64,000 nucleotides of DNA from Bacteroides intestinalis (lineage in GTDB: Bacteria > Bacteroidota > Bacteroidia > Bacteroidales > Bacteroidaceae). A program made the translations under genes and the position numbers. This document shows positions 35,635 through 44,258 of this stretch, piece after piece; position 1 is the stretch's first letter, and every line of letters begins with the position of its first letter. The notes below the pieces were generated by a model that ran no database searches, was not told where the DNA came from, and saw only the letters and a program-made list of their open reading frames with translations. Where the stretch lies: the NCBI RefSeq assembly GCF_902364365.1, contig NZ_CABJDN010000006.1:404902-468901 (forward strand), in the 5' to 3' direction.

Positions 35635-36402
35635 TTAGCTTAGTAGCCCCAACTCCAATCCTGCATTGATAGCCTCTATCGAATTTTGTACTCCTAATTT
35701 ATGCAACAGATTTTGCCGGTGGATATGAACCGTGTGAATACTGATGCAGAGATTATGAGCTATTTCTTTACTCAACAACCCCTTTTGGATAAGCTGTAAA
35801 ATCTCCAGTTCACGCTGTGTCAAATGGATTTGTGGAGTAGTAAGTAAGGTAGGGGAGAAAGTCTGTCCATTCTTTAGGTTTAATACAGTACAATCTACTT
35901 GATCCGAATCTTTTTGATTCGGTGCGATATCCATACTCCCGAGTATGAGCCATGCTTTCCCGGTACTGTCTTTTTCTAAAACTTGTTGCCTGCTGATAAC
36001 CCGTACATACTGCTGCTTGGCATTTCGTACCCGGTAACTGTAGATATTGGAATAATCATTCCTCTGCTCCGGAGGCAGACTATAAATGAATTGACTTAAC
36101 CGAACTTGCAAAGTTTGCAATTGTTGTTGGTCATCGGGGTGGATACGAGATTCCAGATAATCTCCCTGTCTCTCCAATGTAGCTATCTTATGGCTGTCAT
36201 ACCCCAGTAAATCCACAAAGTTGGAGGAGGCAAAGGCATATCTGAACTTATATACATCCACCACAAAGGTACAGCTCTGGTTAAGATGAGACATCTGGTG
36301 GAGCATTAATTTATCACGCTCCCAGATGCTATAGTCAATATCGGCAGCAGATAAATTCTGTCTGGCCCACATTTCCTCTCTTGTAATGTCGGTTGGTTTC
36401 AT
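35635..36402 (-). CDS. PAS-domain LuxR-type transcriptional regulator
   Basis: The start at 36402 (MKPTDITREEMWARQ) gives 255 residues; an ATG at 36435 lies upstream of the promoter box and is excluded. Residues about 45-165 form a PAS-like sensor (FVVDVYKFRYAFASSNFVDLLGYD, SRIHPDDQQQLQ). The C-terminal 60 residues are a LuxR/FixJ helix-turn-helix (LTQRELEILQLIQKGLLSKEIAHNL, HTVHIHRQNLLHKLGVQ). No receiver domain is present. It faces the same way as, and follows, the GH43 gene, but both have promoters, so linked regulation is only a possibility. Confidence 0.88.
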   Translation of the reverse strand: MKPTDITREEMWARQNLSAADIDYSIWERDKLMLHQMSHLNQSCTFVVDVYKFRYAFASSNFVDLLGYDSHKIATLERQGDYLESRIHPDDQQQLQTLQVRLSQFIYSLPPEQRNDYSNIYSYRVRNAKQQYVRVISRQQVLEKDSTGKAWLILGSMDIAPNQKDSDQVDCTVLNLKNGQTFSPTLLTTPQIHLTQRELEILQLIQKGLLSKEIAHNLCISIHTVHIHRQNLLHKLGVQNSIEAINAGLELGLLS

Positions 36403-36421
36403 ACAGGATAGTTCTTTATTG

Positions 36422-36429
36422 CAAAAGTA
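36422..36429 (-). promoter_or_regulatory. Promoter -7 box for the LuxR-type regulator
   Basis: TACTTTTG on the minus strand, 20 bases before the ATG at 36402; decides that start over 36435. Confidence 0.55.
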
Positions 36430-36502
36430 TAACAAGTAACTGTTTATCCTTGTATGTCTATCCTGCTTTTTTGTTATTTTCTTTATATTTTAAAGTTATG
36501 CG

Positions 36503-38131
36503 TTATTCATTACTTTGATATTCAAAGAAGTCAAAGTAGGCTTTATTGGATGATTTTTCTCCGTTGCTGCTGGCATACATCCCGATGAAAGGTCCTATAA
36601 AACCACCTGCTTTGTTGGAACTATTGAGACTTGCGTCTTGTTTGCTGCCCAATGCCTGCATGTTTTCTTCAGAATCGCCTATATAAAATTGATAATCCAA
36701 TCCCTGTGCCACAAGTTTGATGAAACACTTCTTTGTTTTCCATTGAATGTTAGCTACAGTTTCTTCTTTTCCCCCTTCTCTTTTCACTAATTTGATTACA
36801 TTGCGGTTTGAGTCTTTGCAAAGAACAACTTTATAATGATGGCTTCCATTTTGTAAAACAATCATGCCGGCTTCCTCTTGCTTGCGTGGATTAAACTCCA
36901 TACTTAGTTGTGCCGTGAAATTGAAGTGCTCAATGCGGCGTGCTATCAGAGAAGGGTTGGTGTCCTCACTAACGGAATTAGGACGTACATTAATAATCAG
37001 CTTGCCATTTTCCAGTTGATACCATTTTTCAAAAGGTGTTCGTAGAAAGTTCCAACAGAAACGCAATGAATCTTCATCAAATTCGTCTCTTACCGGTTCT
37101 TTCTTAAATACTACAGGGGGCAATCCGGTAGCCTTTTCAGTAGCAAGTACACGTCCTACTCCCGGATTGAAAACAGGCCATCCATCCTGAAAGCTTACAG
37201 GAGTAAGGAAAGTTTCACGTCCCAACATGGTATAATCTTTGAGTGGGCGAACCCCCAACATAACTGCCCACCAATCTCCCTGAGGAGTCTGTACCAAATC
37301 GGCATGCCCTATGGTTGTGATATCGATGTTCTTTCCTAAGTGCCTATGTGTTAATACCGGATTGGCATATCCCGGTGTGTAAGGTCCGGTTATTTTATCA
37401 GCAGTAAATACACTTACAGCATGATTTTCCCAAGTACCCCCTTCGGCAACTACCAGATAATACTTATGGTTGATTTTATAGATGTGTGGAGCTTCGCAGT
37501 AAGGAGCATTGATAGCATGTCCGTTGGTCAGAATGTATCGCTCACCGATAAGTTTACCTTGTTTTAAATCCAGTTGTTGCAGGTAGATGCGGTCTTCGTT
37601 CAGGTATTTGTCCTGTTCCGGTGTGTCATTGATGGAGCCCGTATACCAACAAGTGCCATCTTCATCAAAAAAGAGAGATGGGTCGATACCCGGAGCATCG
37701 GTTAGAAAGACAGGTTCTGAATAAGGGCCTTCCGGTTTGTCGGCAGTGACATAGAAATTACCGCCGGCTTGCTGAGCCGTACAAATGACATAGAACTTAC
37801 CCTGATGATAGCGAATGGTAGGAGCCCATAGTCCGTTTGAATGCCTCAATCCGTCTTTCATTTGTAGTTGCGAAGGACGATTCAGTACATATCCTATTTG
37901 CTGCCAATGCATCAGGTCTTTACTGTGAAAGACAGGAATTCCGGGAAACCATTCGAAACTGGAAGTTACCAGGTAATAGTCGTTTCCTACCCGGCAAATA
38001 CTGGGATCGGGATGAAATCCGGAGATGATAGGATTCTTAAAAGTGGATGTTTCATGATTCTGGCCTTTCATCGACATTGGCCATCCGGTAAGATATCCGA
38101 TAAAAAATAAGAAGAGAAAGATTTTTTTCAT
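36503..38131 (-). CDS. Glycoside hydrolase family 43, beta-xylosidase/arabinofuranosidase-like
   Basis: A 542-residue exported enzyme with a signal peptide (about residues 1-23). The five-bladed catalytic domain covers about 30-330: the general base Asp42 lies in GFHPDPSICRVG, a second Asp in GIDPSLFFDEDG modulates pKa, and the proton donor Glu is probably in YCEAPHIYKI near residue 212. Residues about 345-540 form a beta-sandwich of the C-terminal xylosidase type (RDEFDEDSLRFCWNFLRTP, QEEAGMIVLQNG). Such enzymes cut xylose or arabinose from plant hemicellulose. It stands outside any SusC/SusD locus. The true linkage specificity cannot be assigned from sequence here. Confidence 0.92.
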   Translation of the reverse strand: MKKIFLFLFFIGYLTGWPMSMKGQNHETSTFKNPIISGFHPDPSICRVGNDYYLVTSSFEWFPGIPVFHSKDLMHWQQIGYVLNRPSQLQMKDGLRHSNGLWAPTIRYHQGKFYVICTAQQAGGNFYVTADKPEGPYSEPVFLTDAPGIDPSLFFDEDGTCWYTGSINDTPEQDKYLNEDRIYLQQLDLKQGKLIGERYILTNGHAINAPYCEAPHIYKINHKYYLVVAEGGTWENHAVSVFTADKITGPYTPGYANPVLTHRHLGKNIDITTIGHADLVQTPQGDWWAVMLGVRPLKDYTMLGRETFLTPVSFQDGWPVFNPGVGRVLATEKATGLPPVVFKKEPVRDEFDEDSLRFCWNFLRTPFEKWYQLENGKLIINVRPNSVSEDTNPSLIARRIEHFNFTAQLSMEFNPRKQEEAGMIVLQNGSHHYKVVLCKDSNRNVIKLVKREGGKEETVANIQWKTKKCFIKLVAQGLDYQFYIGDSEENMQALGSKQDASLNSSNKAGGFIGPFIGMYASSNGEKSSNKAYFDFFEYQSNE

Positions 38132-38160
38132 ATTGTCATTTGTATTATTTAGTCTGAAAG

Positions 38161-38168
38161 CAAATGTA
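38161..38168 (-). promoter_or_regulatory. Promoter -7 box for the GH43 gene
   Basis: TACATTTG on the minus strand, 30 bases before the ATG at 38131. Confidence 0.55.
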
Positions 38169-38233
38169 GGGGAAAACAGGGAAACGGAATAGTAGTCATC
38201 TGTCTAAAAATAGCTCTATTTGATTATTTTTCC

Positions 38234-38241
38234 TATATTTG
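38234..38241 (+). promoter_or_regulatory. Promoter -7 box for the MATE gene
   Basis: TATATTTG, about 215 bases before the MATE ATG. The long distance implies an unusually long transcribed leader. Confidence 0.5.
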
Positions 38242-38248
38242 CTGTGCG

Positions 38249-38457
38249 AAATTCAAATAAAACGATTGTTCAACTTATGAAATACCAACTCTGTATATAG
38301 CTACGCTCCACGAATAGCATCTTCCAATAAAAACTATTCGGCTATTTGACGGATTTCTGTAGTTCGTCACAGAGTTTCCATATCTGATTTATTTATATCG
38401 AATGACATGCAGCTATGTATATAGTTGTATGACATACGTTTATTTTAGTTGAACAAT
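38249..38457 (+). promoter_or_regulatory. Structured leader with short upstream reading frame before the MATE gene
   Basis: This 200-base stretch encodes no normal gene. ATTGTTCAACT (38265-38275) is the exact complement of AGTTGAACAAT (38447-38457), whose last two bases are the A and T of the MATE start codon, so pairing would hide the start. Between them, CGAATAG/CTATTCG can form a small hairpin, and TGTATATAG-like segments recur (38293 and 38416). A 7-residue frame (MKYQLCI, 38277-38300) begins within reach of the first arm. This arrangement resembles leader-peptide attenuation of resistance genes, but that is inference. Confidence 0.5.
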
Positions 38458-39742
38458 GAATTATACCTATAAACAAATATGGCTCATCAACTTTCCTGTA
38501 ATGATGAGCATTCTGATGGAGCAATTAATCAATATTACTGATGCGGTTTTTCTGGGGCATGTGGGCGAAGTGGAGTTAGGAGCTTCTGCACTTGCAAGTG
38601 TTTATTATCTGGCCATTTATATGCTGGGTTTTGGTTTTAGTCTGGGTTTGCAAGTTCTGATTGCCCGCAGGAACGGAGAACAAAGATACAAAGAAACGGG
38701 AAAAACCTTTTTCCAAGGTTTATTCTTTCTGAGCGGGCTGGCTGTTTTTTTGAGTCTCACTTCCTATGTGTTGTCACCTGTTATCCTGAAGTATTTTATC
38801 CGTTCACCAGAGATTTACGAAGCTGCGGTCGATTATCTGGAATGGAGATGTTTCGGCCTGTTATTCTCTTTTCCATTTCTCGCATTTCGCGCTTTCTTTG
38901 TTGGAATCACGAAAACGAGAGTATTATCATGGGCAGCTATTATGGCAGTTCTTATCAATATCCCTTGTAATTACTTGTTTATTTTCAGTTTTGATCTGGG
39001 GATCTCAGGAGCGGCAATGGCTTCTTCACTGGCTGAAGCCGGTTCGCTATTGATGCTGGCTATCTATACTTACTTGCAAATGAATAAGGAGAGTTTGGGA
39101 TTAAAACCTGTTTACGACGGAAAACTATTAAAGTCACTTTCTCATTTATCTGTATGGAGCATGATGCATGCTTTCATTAGTGTTGCTCCCTGGTTTCTCT
39201 TCTTTGTGGCTATTGAGCGATTGGGTGAAGTACAATTGGCTGTATCCAATATAATCAGGAGTATCTCTACTGTTTTCTTTGTGATAGTCAATTCTTTTGC
39301 AGCTACTACCGGTTCATTGGTCAGTAATCTGATTGGTGCGGGAGAGGGGAAAAGTATGTTCCGGCTTTGTGGTAAAATTCTCAGATTAGGATATGCAGTT
39401 GGCTTTCCCCTGATAATTATTGCTATGTTTTTAAATAAGCAGATTGTCGGATTTTATACGGATAATGCAGTATTAATCGAGCTTGCCTATTATCCGTTTA
39501 TCGTAATGTTATTGAATTATACATTTGCCCTGCCCGGCTATGTCTTTATGAATGTAGTTACAGGTACAGGCAATACCCGGATTGCATTTATTTTTCAGAT
39601 TTCCACTATTGCTTTCTATCTGGTTTACCTGTATCTGCTGAGTTATAGTTTCACAGTTACCCTTCCGGTATACCTGACGGCTGAGTATCTGTTTGTGATT
39701 CTCTTGGGTGTACAATCTTACATATACCTGAAAATGAAGTAG
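38456..39742 (+). CDS. MATE-family multidrug/cation antiporter
   Basis: A 428-residue inner-membrane protein with about twelve helices. Family features include WLINFPVMMSILMEQLINITDAVFLGHVG at the N-terminus, with the conserved LINITD segment in TM2, the inter-lobe repeat around residues 230-260 (SVWSMMHAFISVAPWFLF), and GSLVSNLIGAGEG, matching the conserved glycines of the second lobe. MATE proteins export cationic compounds in exchange for H+ or Na+. Substrate unknown. The 5' leader is long and structured, which suggests regulated expression. Confidence 0.9.
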   Translation: MNYTYKQIWLINFPVMMSILMEQLINITDAVFLGHVGEVELGASALASVYYLAIYMLGFGFSLGLQVLIARRNGEQRYKETGKTFFQGLFFLSGLAVFLSLTSYVLSPVILKYFIRSPEIYEAAVDYLEWRCFGLLFSFPFLAFRAFFVGITKTRVLSWAAIMAVLINIPCNYLFIFSFDLGISGAAMASSLAEAGSLLMLAIYTYLQMNKESLGLKPVYDGKLLKSLSHLSVWSMMHAFISVAPWFLFFVAIERLGEVQLAVSNIIRSISTVFFVIVNSFAATTGSLVSNLIGAGEGKSMFRLCGKILRLGYAVGFPLIIIAMFLNKQIVGFYTDNAVLIELAYYPFIVMLLNYTFALPGYVFMNVVTGTGNTRIAFIFQISTIAFYLVYLYLLSYSFTVTLPVYLTAEYLFVILLGVQSYIYLKMK

Positions 39743-39763
39743 CATCGATAAGGATCAGTATCT

Positions 39764-41767
39764 CTATTTGATGGGTAGAGTAACAATCATTCGTGTACCT
39801 TCCTTATATGCAGGATCTATTTTTATCTCTCCGGCAAGTCGTTCTGTGATGAGCCGGCAGAGATACAATCCCAGTCCGTTGCCGGGCATAAAAGTGTCAA
39901 GCTTGGAGAAGCGATTGAATACTTCCTCATGCTTCTCTTGCGGGATTCCGTAACCGGTATCGCTGACATATATTGAGATTTCCTTTTTTGATTGATTCAC
40001 TCTATATCCCAAGGTGATTTGGCCTTTTTCTGTGAATTTATTGGCATTATTCAACAAATGTTCAATTACCTGTGTCAGGTATTGAGCATTGCTTTGAATA
40101 ATCATGCTTTCTTCCGTAATCTCCAATTTATATTCTATACCTTCCTTTTTCTTAAGTTGCTCCATTTCATGTACACAGATATTCTTAATATCTATGGGTT
40201 GACATGGAAGCTTCTCTTTGGAAACATCCAGATTTGCAACTTCCAACATGCTGTTAATGAGACTTGTCAACAACACTGTGTTTTTTTGAATTTCCTGAGG
40301 AAACTCTTTTCGCATTTCCGTATCTATCTCTTCATTCATGATCAGATCTGAGAATCCGACAATAGCGTTGAGCGGAGTACGTATTTCGTGGCAAATGGAG
40401 TTGATAAACGATTGCTTCATCTTTTCGCTTTCCTGCGCTTTGAGATGTAATGTTTTCAATTCCATCTTCATCTTTTTCTCTTTTTTCCAGGAGAAATATA
40501 AATAGGTACAAATGACAACTACAATTATCAATAAAATGCTGAGAGAAATAAGCATGGTCTTCTTATTTTTAATTTCCAGCATAGTCTTCTCATTATTGAG
40601 CGCATTCATATCATACTTTACTTGCAATTCATTGAGTTGCTTGTGTGTAGCTTCTGTACTTAGTGAGTCTTGAATCTGATGTGAAATTTTCAGATATTTC
40701 AGCGCGTTCTGATAATCTTTGATTTCTTCATAAGTCATAGAATTGATGTTGTATAATCCCGGTAAATTCTGTGGAGCCAATATTGTCGCAAATTTAATGA
40801 GGCTGTCATTGGCTGATATTGCTTTGCGGTAATCTCTTTCTGTGCGATTATTGGAGTAATAGTTATTGACACAAAGGTAGTAATTGTATTTATCCAGGTC
40901 ATTGGTCAGACTCTTGCCGATTTCCTGAATGCGTTTCCAGTAAGATTTCTCCTGTTCCAGTGTCAGATCAGGCAGGCTACTAATCATAAATGAATAATAC
41001 TGAAGAAGATATAAGTCAATATTATAGAATGGGCGTTGTTTTTGGTAGTCAGTTTTATATTTGTATTCTACCATATTAATGAGCTGTTCCATGATTTTCA
41101 CAGCCTCTTTACCCTTTCCGGTCTGTGCATATGTAAAACATACTCTCCAAATAATGAATTTCTTATAGATATATTTATCTTTTTCGGGGAGTGATTCTGC
41201 AAGTTGCATAGCCTTATCCAAATAAGGAGTTGCCTTTACGAATTGATTGTTCATATAGAAACTTGTACCCATATTATAAGCCGATGCTATCTGGCTGTAG
41301 ATATCTTCTTTGGCATTTTTCTTTGAATTTTGGAAACTTATTTCTTCTTTGATAGCTTCGTCTCTTTCTCCTGAGTAGCACCGTGAGTCGAAAGTACGCA
41401 TATGATAGAAAGGCAATAAACTTCTCAGTTCTTCCTCGGTTGCCATCTTTTCAAAAAGTTCAGTATATTTGGCTACCGTATCCTTATTGTAATCGTTGAT
41501 TCCGGCAATAAGAATATCATCAAGTGCATTCATCATACTCTTTCTGTCTTTGATTGTTGATGCTTCCTGATACATCTTCAATAGGTAAGCTTTAGCTTCA
41601 GGGTTCTCTATATATATGTCCGCCAGGTTTCTATATACTTGAATTCTTTGTTCAGGGGATTGGGAGTTTTTTAAAACACCTAGAAGACTATCTGCTGCCT
41701 GGGTCAGATTGGTGGCAAGCGCTGTCGAGCTAATAAGTATAAATATAGCAGTTAGTAAATGTCGCAT
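39764..41767 (-). CDS. TPR-containing sensor histidine kinase
   Basis: A 667-residue membrane protein: signal peptide (residues 1-18, ending STALA), a periplasmic region of TPR-like helical repeats to about residue 385 (for example NLADIYIENPEAKAYLLKMY, ALKYLKISHQIQDSL), one membrane helix near 405-427, a short coiled linker, HisKA with His near 459 in SICHEIRTPLNAIVGFSDL, and HATPase_c with LLNNANKFTEKG, DTGYGIP and GNGLGLYLCRLI. No response regulator is fused or adjacent. Bacteroides has many such TPR kinases; their signals are mostly unknown. A TAGATTTG box lies upstream. Confidence 0.9.
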   Translation of the reverse strand: MRHLLTAIFILISSTALATNLTQAADSLLGVLKNSQSPEQRIQVYRNLADIYIENPEAKAYLLKMYQEASTIKDRKSMMNALDDILIAGINDYNKDTVAKYTELFEKMATEEELRSLLPFYHMRTFDSRCYSGERDEAIKEEISFQNSKKNAKEDIYSQIASAYNMGTSFYMNNQFVKATPYLDKAMQLAESLPEKDKYIYKKFIIWRVCFTYAQTGKGKEAVKIMEQLINMVEYKYKTDYQKQRPFYNIDLYLLQYYSFMISSLPDLTLEQEKSYWKRIQEIGKSLTNDLDKYNYYLCVNNYYSNNRTERDYRKAISANDSLIKFATILAPQNLPGLYNINSMTYEEIKDYQNALKYLKISHQIQDSLSTEATHKQLNELQVKYDMNALNNEKTMLEIKNKKTMLISLSILLIIVVVICTYLYFSWKKEKKMKMELKTLHLKAQESEKMKQSFINSICHEIRTPLNAIVGFSDLIMNEEIDTEMRKEFPQEIQKNTVLLTSLINSMLEVANLDVSKEKLPCQPIDIKNICVHEMEQLKKKEGIEYKLEITEESMIIQSNAQYLTQVIEHLLNNANKFTEKGQITLGYRVNQSKKEISIYVSDTGYGIPQEKHEEVFNRFSKLDTFMPGNGLGLYLCRLITERLAGEIKIDPAYKEGTRMIVTLPIK

Positions 41768-41792
41768 AATATGTTGCTACTTTGTAATGGCG

Positions 41793-41800
41793 CAAATCTA
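41793..41800 (-). promoter_or_regulatory. Promoter -7 box for the TPR kinase gene
   Basis: TAGATTTG on the minus strand, 26 bases before the ATG at 41767. Confidence 0.5.
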
Positions 41801-41943
41801 CTGCTTTTTTTCGTGATTTTCCATTGTTTGAGAAAAATAATTTTAGAGGATTAACTTTGATATTTTTACTTTGTGATTTGCCTTCTGAATTTGTCGGGTT
41901 TTACAATAAAATTCTGTCTTACTGCATTTTGGAGTATATCGTT

Positions 41944-41974
41944 CTTGTGAATCAGAGAGAAATCTTTATATTTG
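41944..41974 (+). promoter_or_regulatory. Promoter of a short transcript (-33 CTTG, -7 TATATTTG)
   Basis: CTTG at 41944-41947 and TATATTTG at 41967-41974 are separated by 19 bases, the preferred spacing of Bacteroides promoters. The only feature downstream before a terminator is the small frame at 42035. Confidence 0.55.
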
Positions 41975-42034
41975 TAAAATGATGATGAATGTTGTATAAA
42001 CTTTTATAGACTTGATACTTAAAAACGTAATTAA

Positions 42035-42121
42035 ATGTCAAAATCAAGGCTGTGTCTTATGGTAGCAGTTAAGGATATGAACTCAGGTTGCTGTAAAATA
42101 GTAACAGAAGTGAATCGGTAG
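42035..42121 (+). CDS. Candidate 28-residue peptide gene (or small RNA)
   Basis: This frame starts MSKSRLCLMVAV, has a Cys-Cys pair two-thirds along, and ends KIVTEVNR. It lies between a good promoter (41944-41974) and a strong terminator whose stem starts 4 bases after the stop codon, so a transcript of about 185 bases carrying only this frame is predicted. It has no signal peptide and no membrane helix, and no modification enzymes are nearby. No strong ribosome-binding site is visible, but Bacteroides rarely uses one. Equally, the product could be a non-coding RNA and the frame accidental. Confidence 0.4.
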   Translation: MSKSRLCLMVAVKDMNSGCCKIVTEVNR

Positions 42122-42124
42122 AAT

Positions 42125-42167
42125 AAGAAAAAGCGTTGTAAATTATTAATTTACAACGCTTTTTCTT
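42125..42167. terminator. Strong bidirectional terminator between small transcript and tRNA-Phe
   Basis: A perfect 19-bp stem (42125-42143 with 42149-42167) with a 5-base loop; the central stretch is AAAAAGCGTTGTAAAT and its complement, with A-runs and T-runs on both sides. It can end both the plus-strand short transcript and the minus-strand tRNA transcript. Confidence 0.88.
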
Positions 42168-42172
42168 TAAAG

Positions 42173-42245
42173 TGGTGCCACCAGGAATCGAACCGGGGAC
42201 ACAAGGATTTTCAGTCCTTTGCTCTACCAACTGAGCTATGGCACC
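42173..42245 (-). tRNA. tRNA-Phe (anticodon GAA)
   Basis: On the minus strand the 73-base sequence begins GGTGCCATAGCTCAGTTGGT (acceptor stem and D arm), has the anticodon arm GGACTGAAAATCC with anticodon GAA, the T arm CCCGGTTCGATTCCTGG, and ends GGCACC plus discriminator A. The seven-base acceptor stem pairs fully. CCA is not encoded. A terminator follows 5 bases later. Confidence 0.97.
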
Positions 42246-42266
42246 ATTGTTTCTCTTTTGCGGTTG

Positions 42267-42274
42267 CAAAGGTA
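42267..42274 (-). promoter_or_regulatory. Promoter -7 box for tRNA-Phe
   Basis: TACCTTTG on the minus strand, 21 bases before the tRNA 5' end. It lies downstream of the thiL terminator, so the tRNA is probably independent. Confidence 0.55.
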
Positions 42275-42309
42275 GTGAAACTTTTGGATTGTGCAAGGGC
42301 TTTGGAGAT

Positions 42310-42352
42310 AAAAAACGCTGATAATTGCCTATGTGACTAAGTATCAGCGTTT
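42310..42352 (-). terminator. Intrinsic terminator after thiL
   Basis: An 11-bp stem (AAACGCTGATA at 42313-42323 and its complement at 42342-42352) followed, on the minus strand, by a run of Ts. It is 26 bases past the thiL stop. Confidence 0.8.
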
Positions 42353-42378
42353 ATAATTTAATAAAAAAAGTGTTTTTT

Positions 42379-43446
42379 TTATTTTTCTCCCTTTTCAGCT
42401 TCTGCATTTTCGGTCGTTTCGTCTTTCAGCGGGTTCCAGCCTTGGGCTTTCAGCTCAAATTCCTGACCATCGCGGGTAATTAACGCACAACCCAGTTCCG
42501 GTTTCGTGATATGACCGATCAGCTTCACACCCTCCATTTCAGAGATCTTTTCGTGGTCAGAGATGGGGACGGTGAATAGCAATTCATAATCTTCGCCACC
42601 GTTCAGTGCACATGTAGTCAGGTTCATGTTGAACTCCTCTGCCATGACAGCTGTCTGGTAGTCGATAGGAATATGTTCTTCGTAAACGCGGCAACCTACT
42701 TTACTTTGCGTACAGATATGTAGCAATTCAGAAGATAAACCGTCCGAGATATCCATCATGGAAGTGGGTTGAATCCCTTCTTCCGCTAATTTCTCGATGA
42801 TATCGCGACGTGCCTCCGGTTTTAGCTGACGTTCCAGAAGATACTCTTTTCCAGAGAAATCAGGCTGCACATCAGTCTTCCCTTTTAAAGCCACCTTCTC
42901 GCGTTCCAATAGCTGTAAACCCATATATGCCGCACCCAAGTCACCGGTCACACAAATCAGATCAGTCTCTTTGGCACCATTCCGGTAGACAACCTTATCC
43001 TTATCTGCCTCACCAATACAAGTGATGCTGATTGCCAGTCCTGTAAGCGAGGAAGAAGTGTCACCACCTATGATATCCACATCGTATTCCTCACATGCCA
43101 GGCGGATACCTGCATATAGCTCCTCCATATCTTCTACGGAGAAGCGCTTGGAGAGAGCCAGGGAAACCGTTATCTGCTTCGGGGTACCGTTCATGGCATA
43201 GATGTCGGAGAAGTTCACGACAGCCGCCTTATAGCCTAAATGTTTCAGTGGGACATAAATCAAATCGAAATGTACACCTTCCATCAGCAAGTCAGTAGTA
43301 ATCAAAACCTGCTTTTCGGTAGGATAGGAGAGTACGGCGGCATCGTCGCCTACACCGTACTTACTCGATTCATTCTTCAGTTCAATGCCTTCGGTAAGGC
43401 GGCGGATAAGACCGAACTCACCGAGGCTTGATATTTCTGTTCTCAT
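42379..43446 (-). CDS. thiL: Thiamine-monophosphate kinase ThiL
   Basis: A 355-residue cytoplasmic kinase making thiamine pyrophosphate from thiamine phosphate and ATP. The start at 43446 (MRTEISSLGEFGLI) is the family N-terminus, 2 bases after the punA stop; longer versions run back into punA. Motifs: YGVGDDAAVL, TTDLLMEGVHF (Asp-rich ATP/Mg site), VNFSDIYAMNGTPK, GGDTSSS, VTGDLGAAYMGL and DISDGLSSELLHI. The last 20 residues are an acidic tail (ENAEAEKGEK). It is the 3' gene of the cluster. Confidence 0.94.
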   Translation of the reverse strand: MRTEISSLGEFGLIRRLTEGIELKNESSKYGVGDDAAVLSYPTEKQVLITTDLLMEGVHFDLIYVPLKHLGYKAAVVNFSDIYAMNGTPKQITVSLALSKRFSVEDMEELYAGIRLACEEYDVDIIGGDTSSSLTGLAISITCIGEADKDKVVYRNGAKETDLICVTGDLGAAYMGLQLLEREKVALKGKTDVQPDFSGKEYLLERQLKPEARRDIIEKLAEEGIQPTSMMDISDGLSSELLHICTQSKVGCRVYEEHIPIDYQTAVMAEEFNMNLTTCALNGGEDYELLFTVPISDHEKISEMEGVKLIGHITKPELGCALITRDGQEFELKAQGWNPLKDETTENAEAEKGEK

Positions 43447-43448
43447 GA

Positions 43449-44258
43449 TTATGCTCTGTTTATCAATTCTCTCATAATTTCCGTCATCTTCGGTTGTGCA
43501 GCATCGGCAGCTTTCTGCACTTCCTCGTGCGTTACTTCCACAATCTTGCCTTCCACACCGAGGTCGGTAATCACGGAGATACCGAACACTTTGATGCCAC
43601 AATGATTGGCAACAATCACTTCCGGCACTGTAGACATACCTACTGCATCTGCACCGAGGATATGGAACAATTTATATTCGGACGGTGTCTCAAACGTCGG
43701 GCCTTGCGTACCGATATATACGCCATGTTGCACCTTAATTCCTTTTTCTGCTGCAATAGCATTTGCCTTACGGATCAGCTCTTTGTCATACGCCTCACTC
43801 ATATCCGGGAAACGCGGGCCATACGGAATATTCTTGCCACGTAACGGATGTTCCGGGAAATAATTGATATGATCCGTAATAATCATCAGGTCGCCGATTT
43901 CAAAATCAGGATTCGTACCACCACTGGCATTTGAAACGAACAGGGTTTTGATTCCCAGTTCACGCATCACACGTACGGGGAATGTTACTTCTTTCATTGA
44001 GTAACCCTCGTAGTAATGGAAGCGTCCCTGCATTGCCATGATATCTTTGTTGCCTAACTTTCCGAATATAAGTTTCCCGCTGTGTCCTTCTACCGTCGAT
44101 ACGGGGAAGTTCGGGATTTCCTCATATTTTATTTCATACTTCTCAGTGATTTCGGTGGCGAGACTGCCTAAACCGGTTCCGAGGATAATTGCTGTCTCTG
44201 GTTGTGTGTGCATTTTACCTTTTAGGTAAGCTGCTGTTTCTTGAATGAGCTCTAACAT
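43449..44258 (-). CDS. punA: Purine-nucleoside phosphorylase
   Basis: A 269-residue cytoplasmic enzyme splitting inosine and guanosine with phosphate to free base and ribose-1-phosphate. ATG at 44258 (MLELIQETAAYLKGK) is preferred; a TTG six bases upstream is possible. Class I PNP motifs: ILGTGLGSLATEI (phosphate site), QGRFHYYEGYSMKEV, TLFVSNASGGTNPDFEIGDLM and ADAVGMSTVPEVIVANHCG, with a base-contacting Glu in GPTFETPSEYK. Its 5' end overlaps lpxK by 44 bases, so expression is probably coupled. Confidence 0.93.
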   Translation of the reverse strand: MLELIQETAAYLKGKMHTQPETAIILGTGLGSLATEITEKYEIKYEEIPNFPVSTVEGHSGKLIFGKLGNKDIMAMQGRFHYYEGYSMKEVTFPVRVMRELGIKTLFVSNASGGTNPDFEIGDLMIITDHINYFPEHPLRGKNIPYGPRFPDMSEAYDKELIRKANAIAAEKGIKVQHGVYIGTQGPTFETPSEYKLFHILGADAVGMSTVPEVIVANHCGIKVFGISVITDLGVEGKIVEVTHEEVQKAADAAQPKMTEIMRELINRA

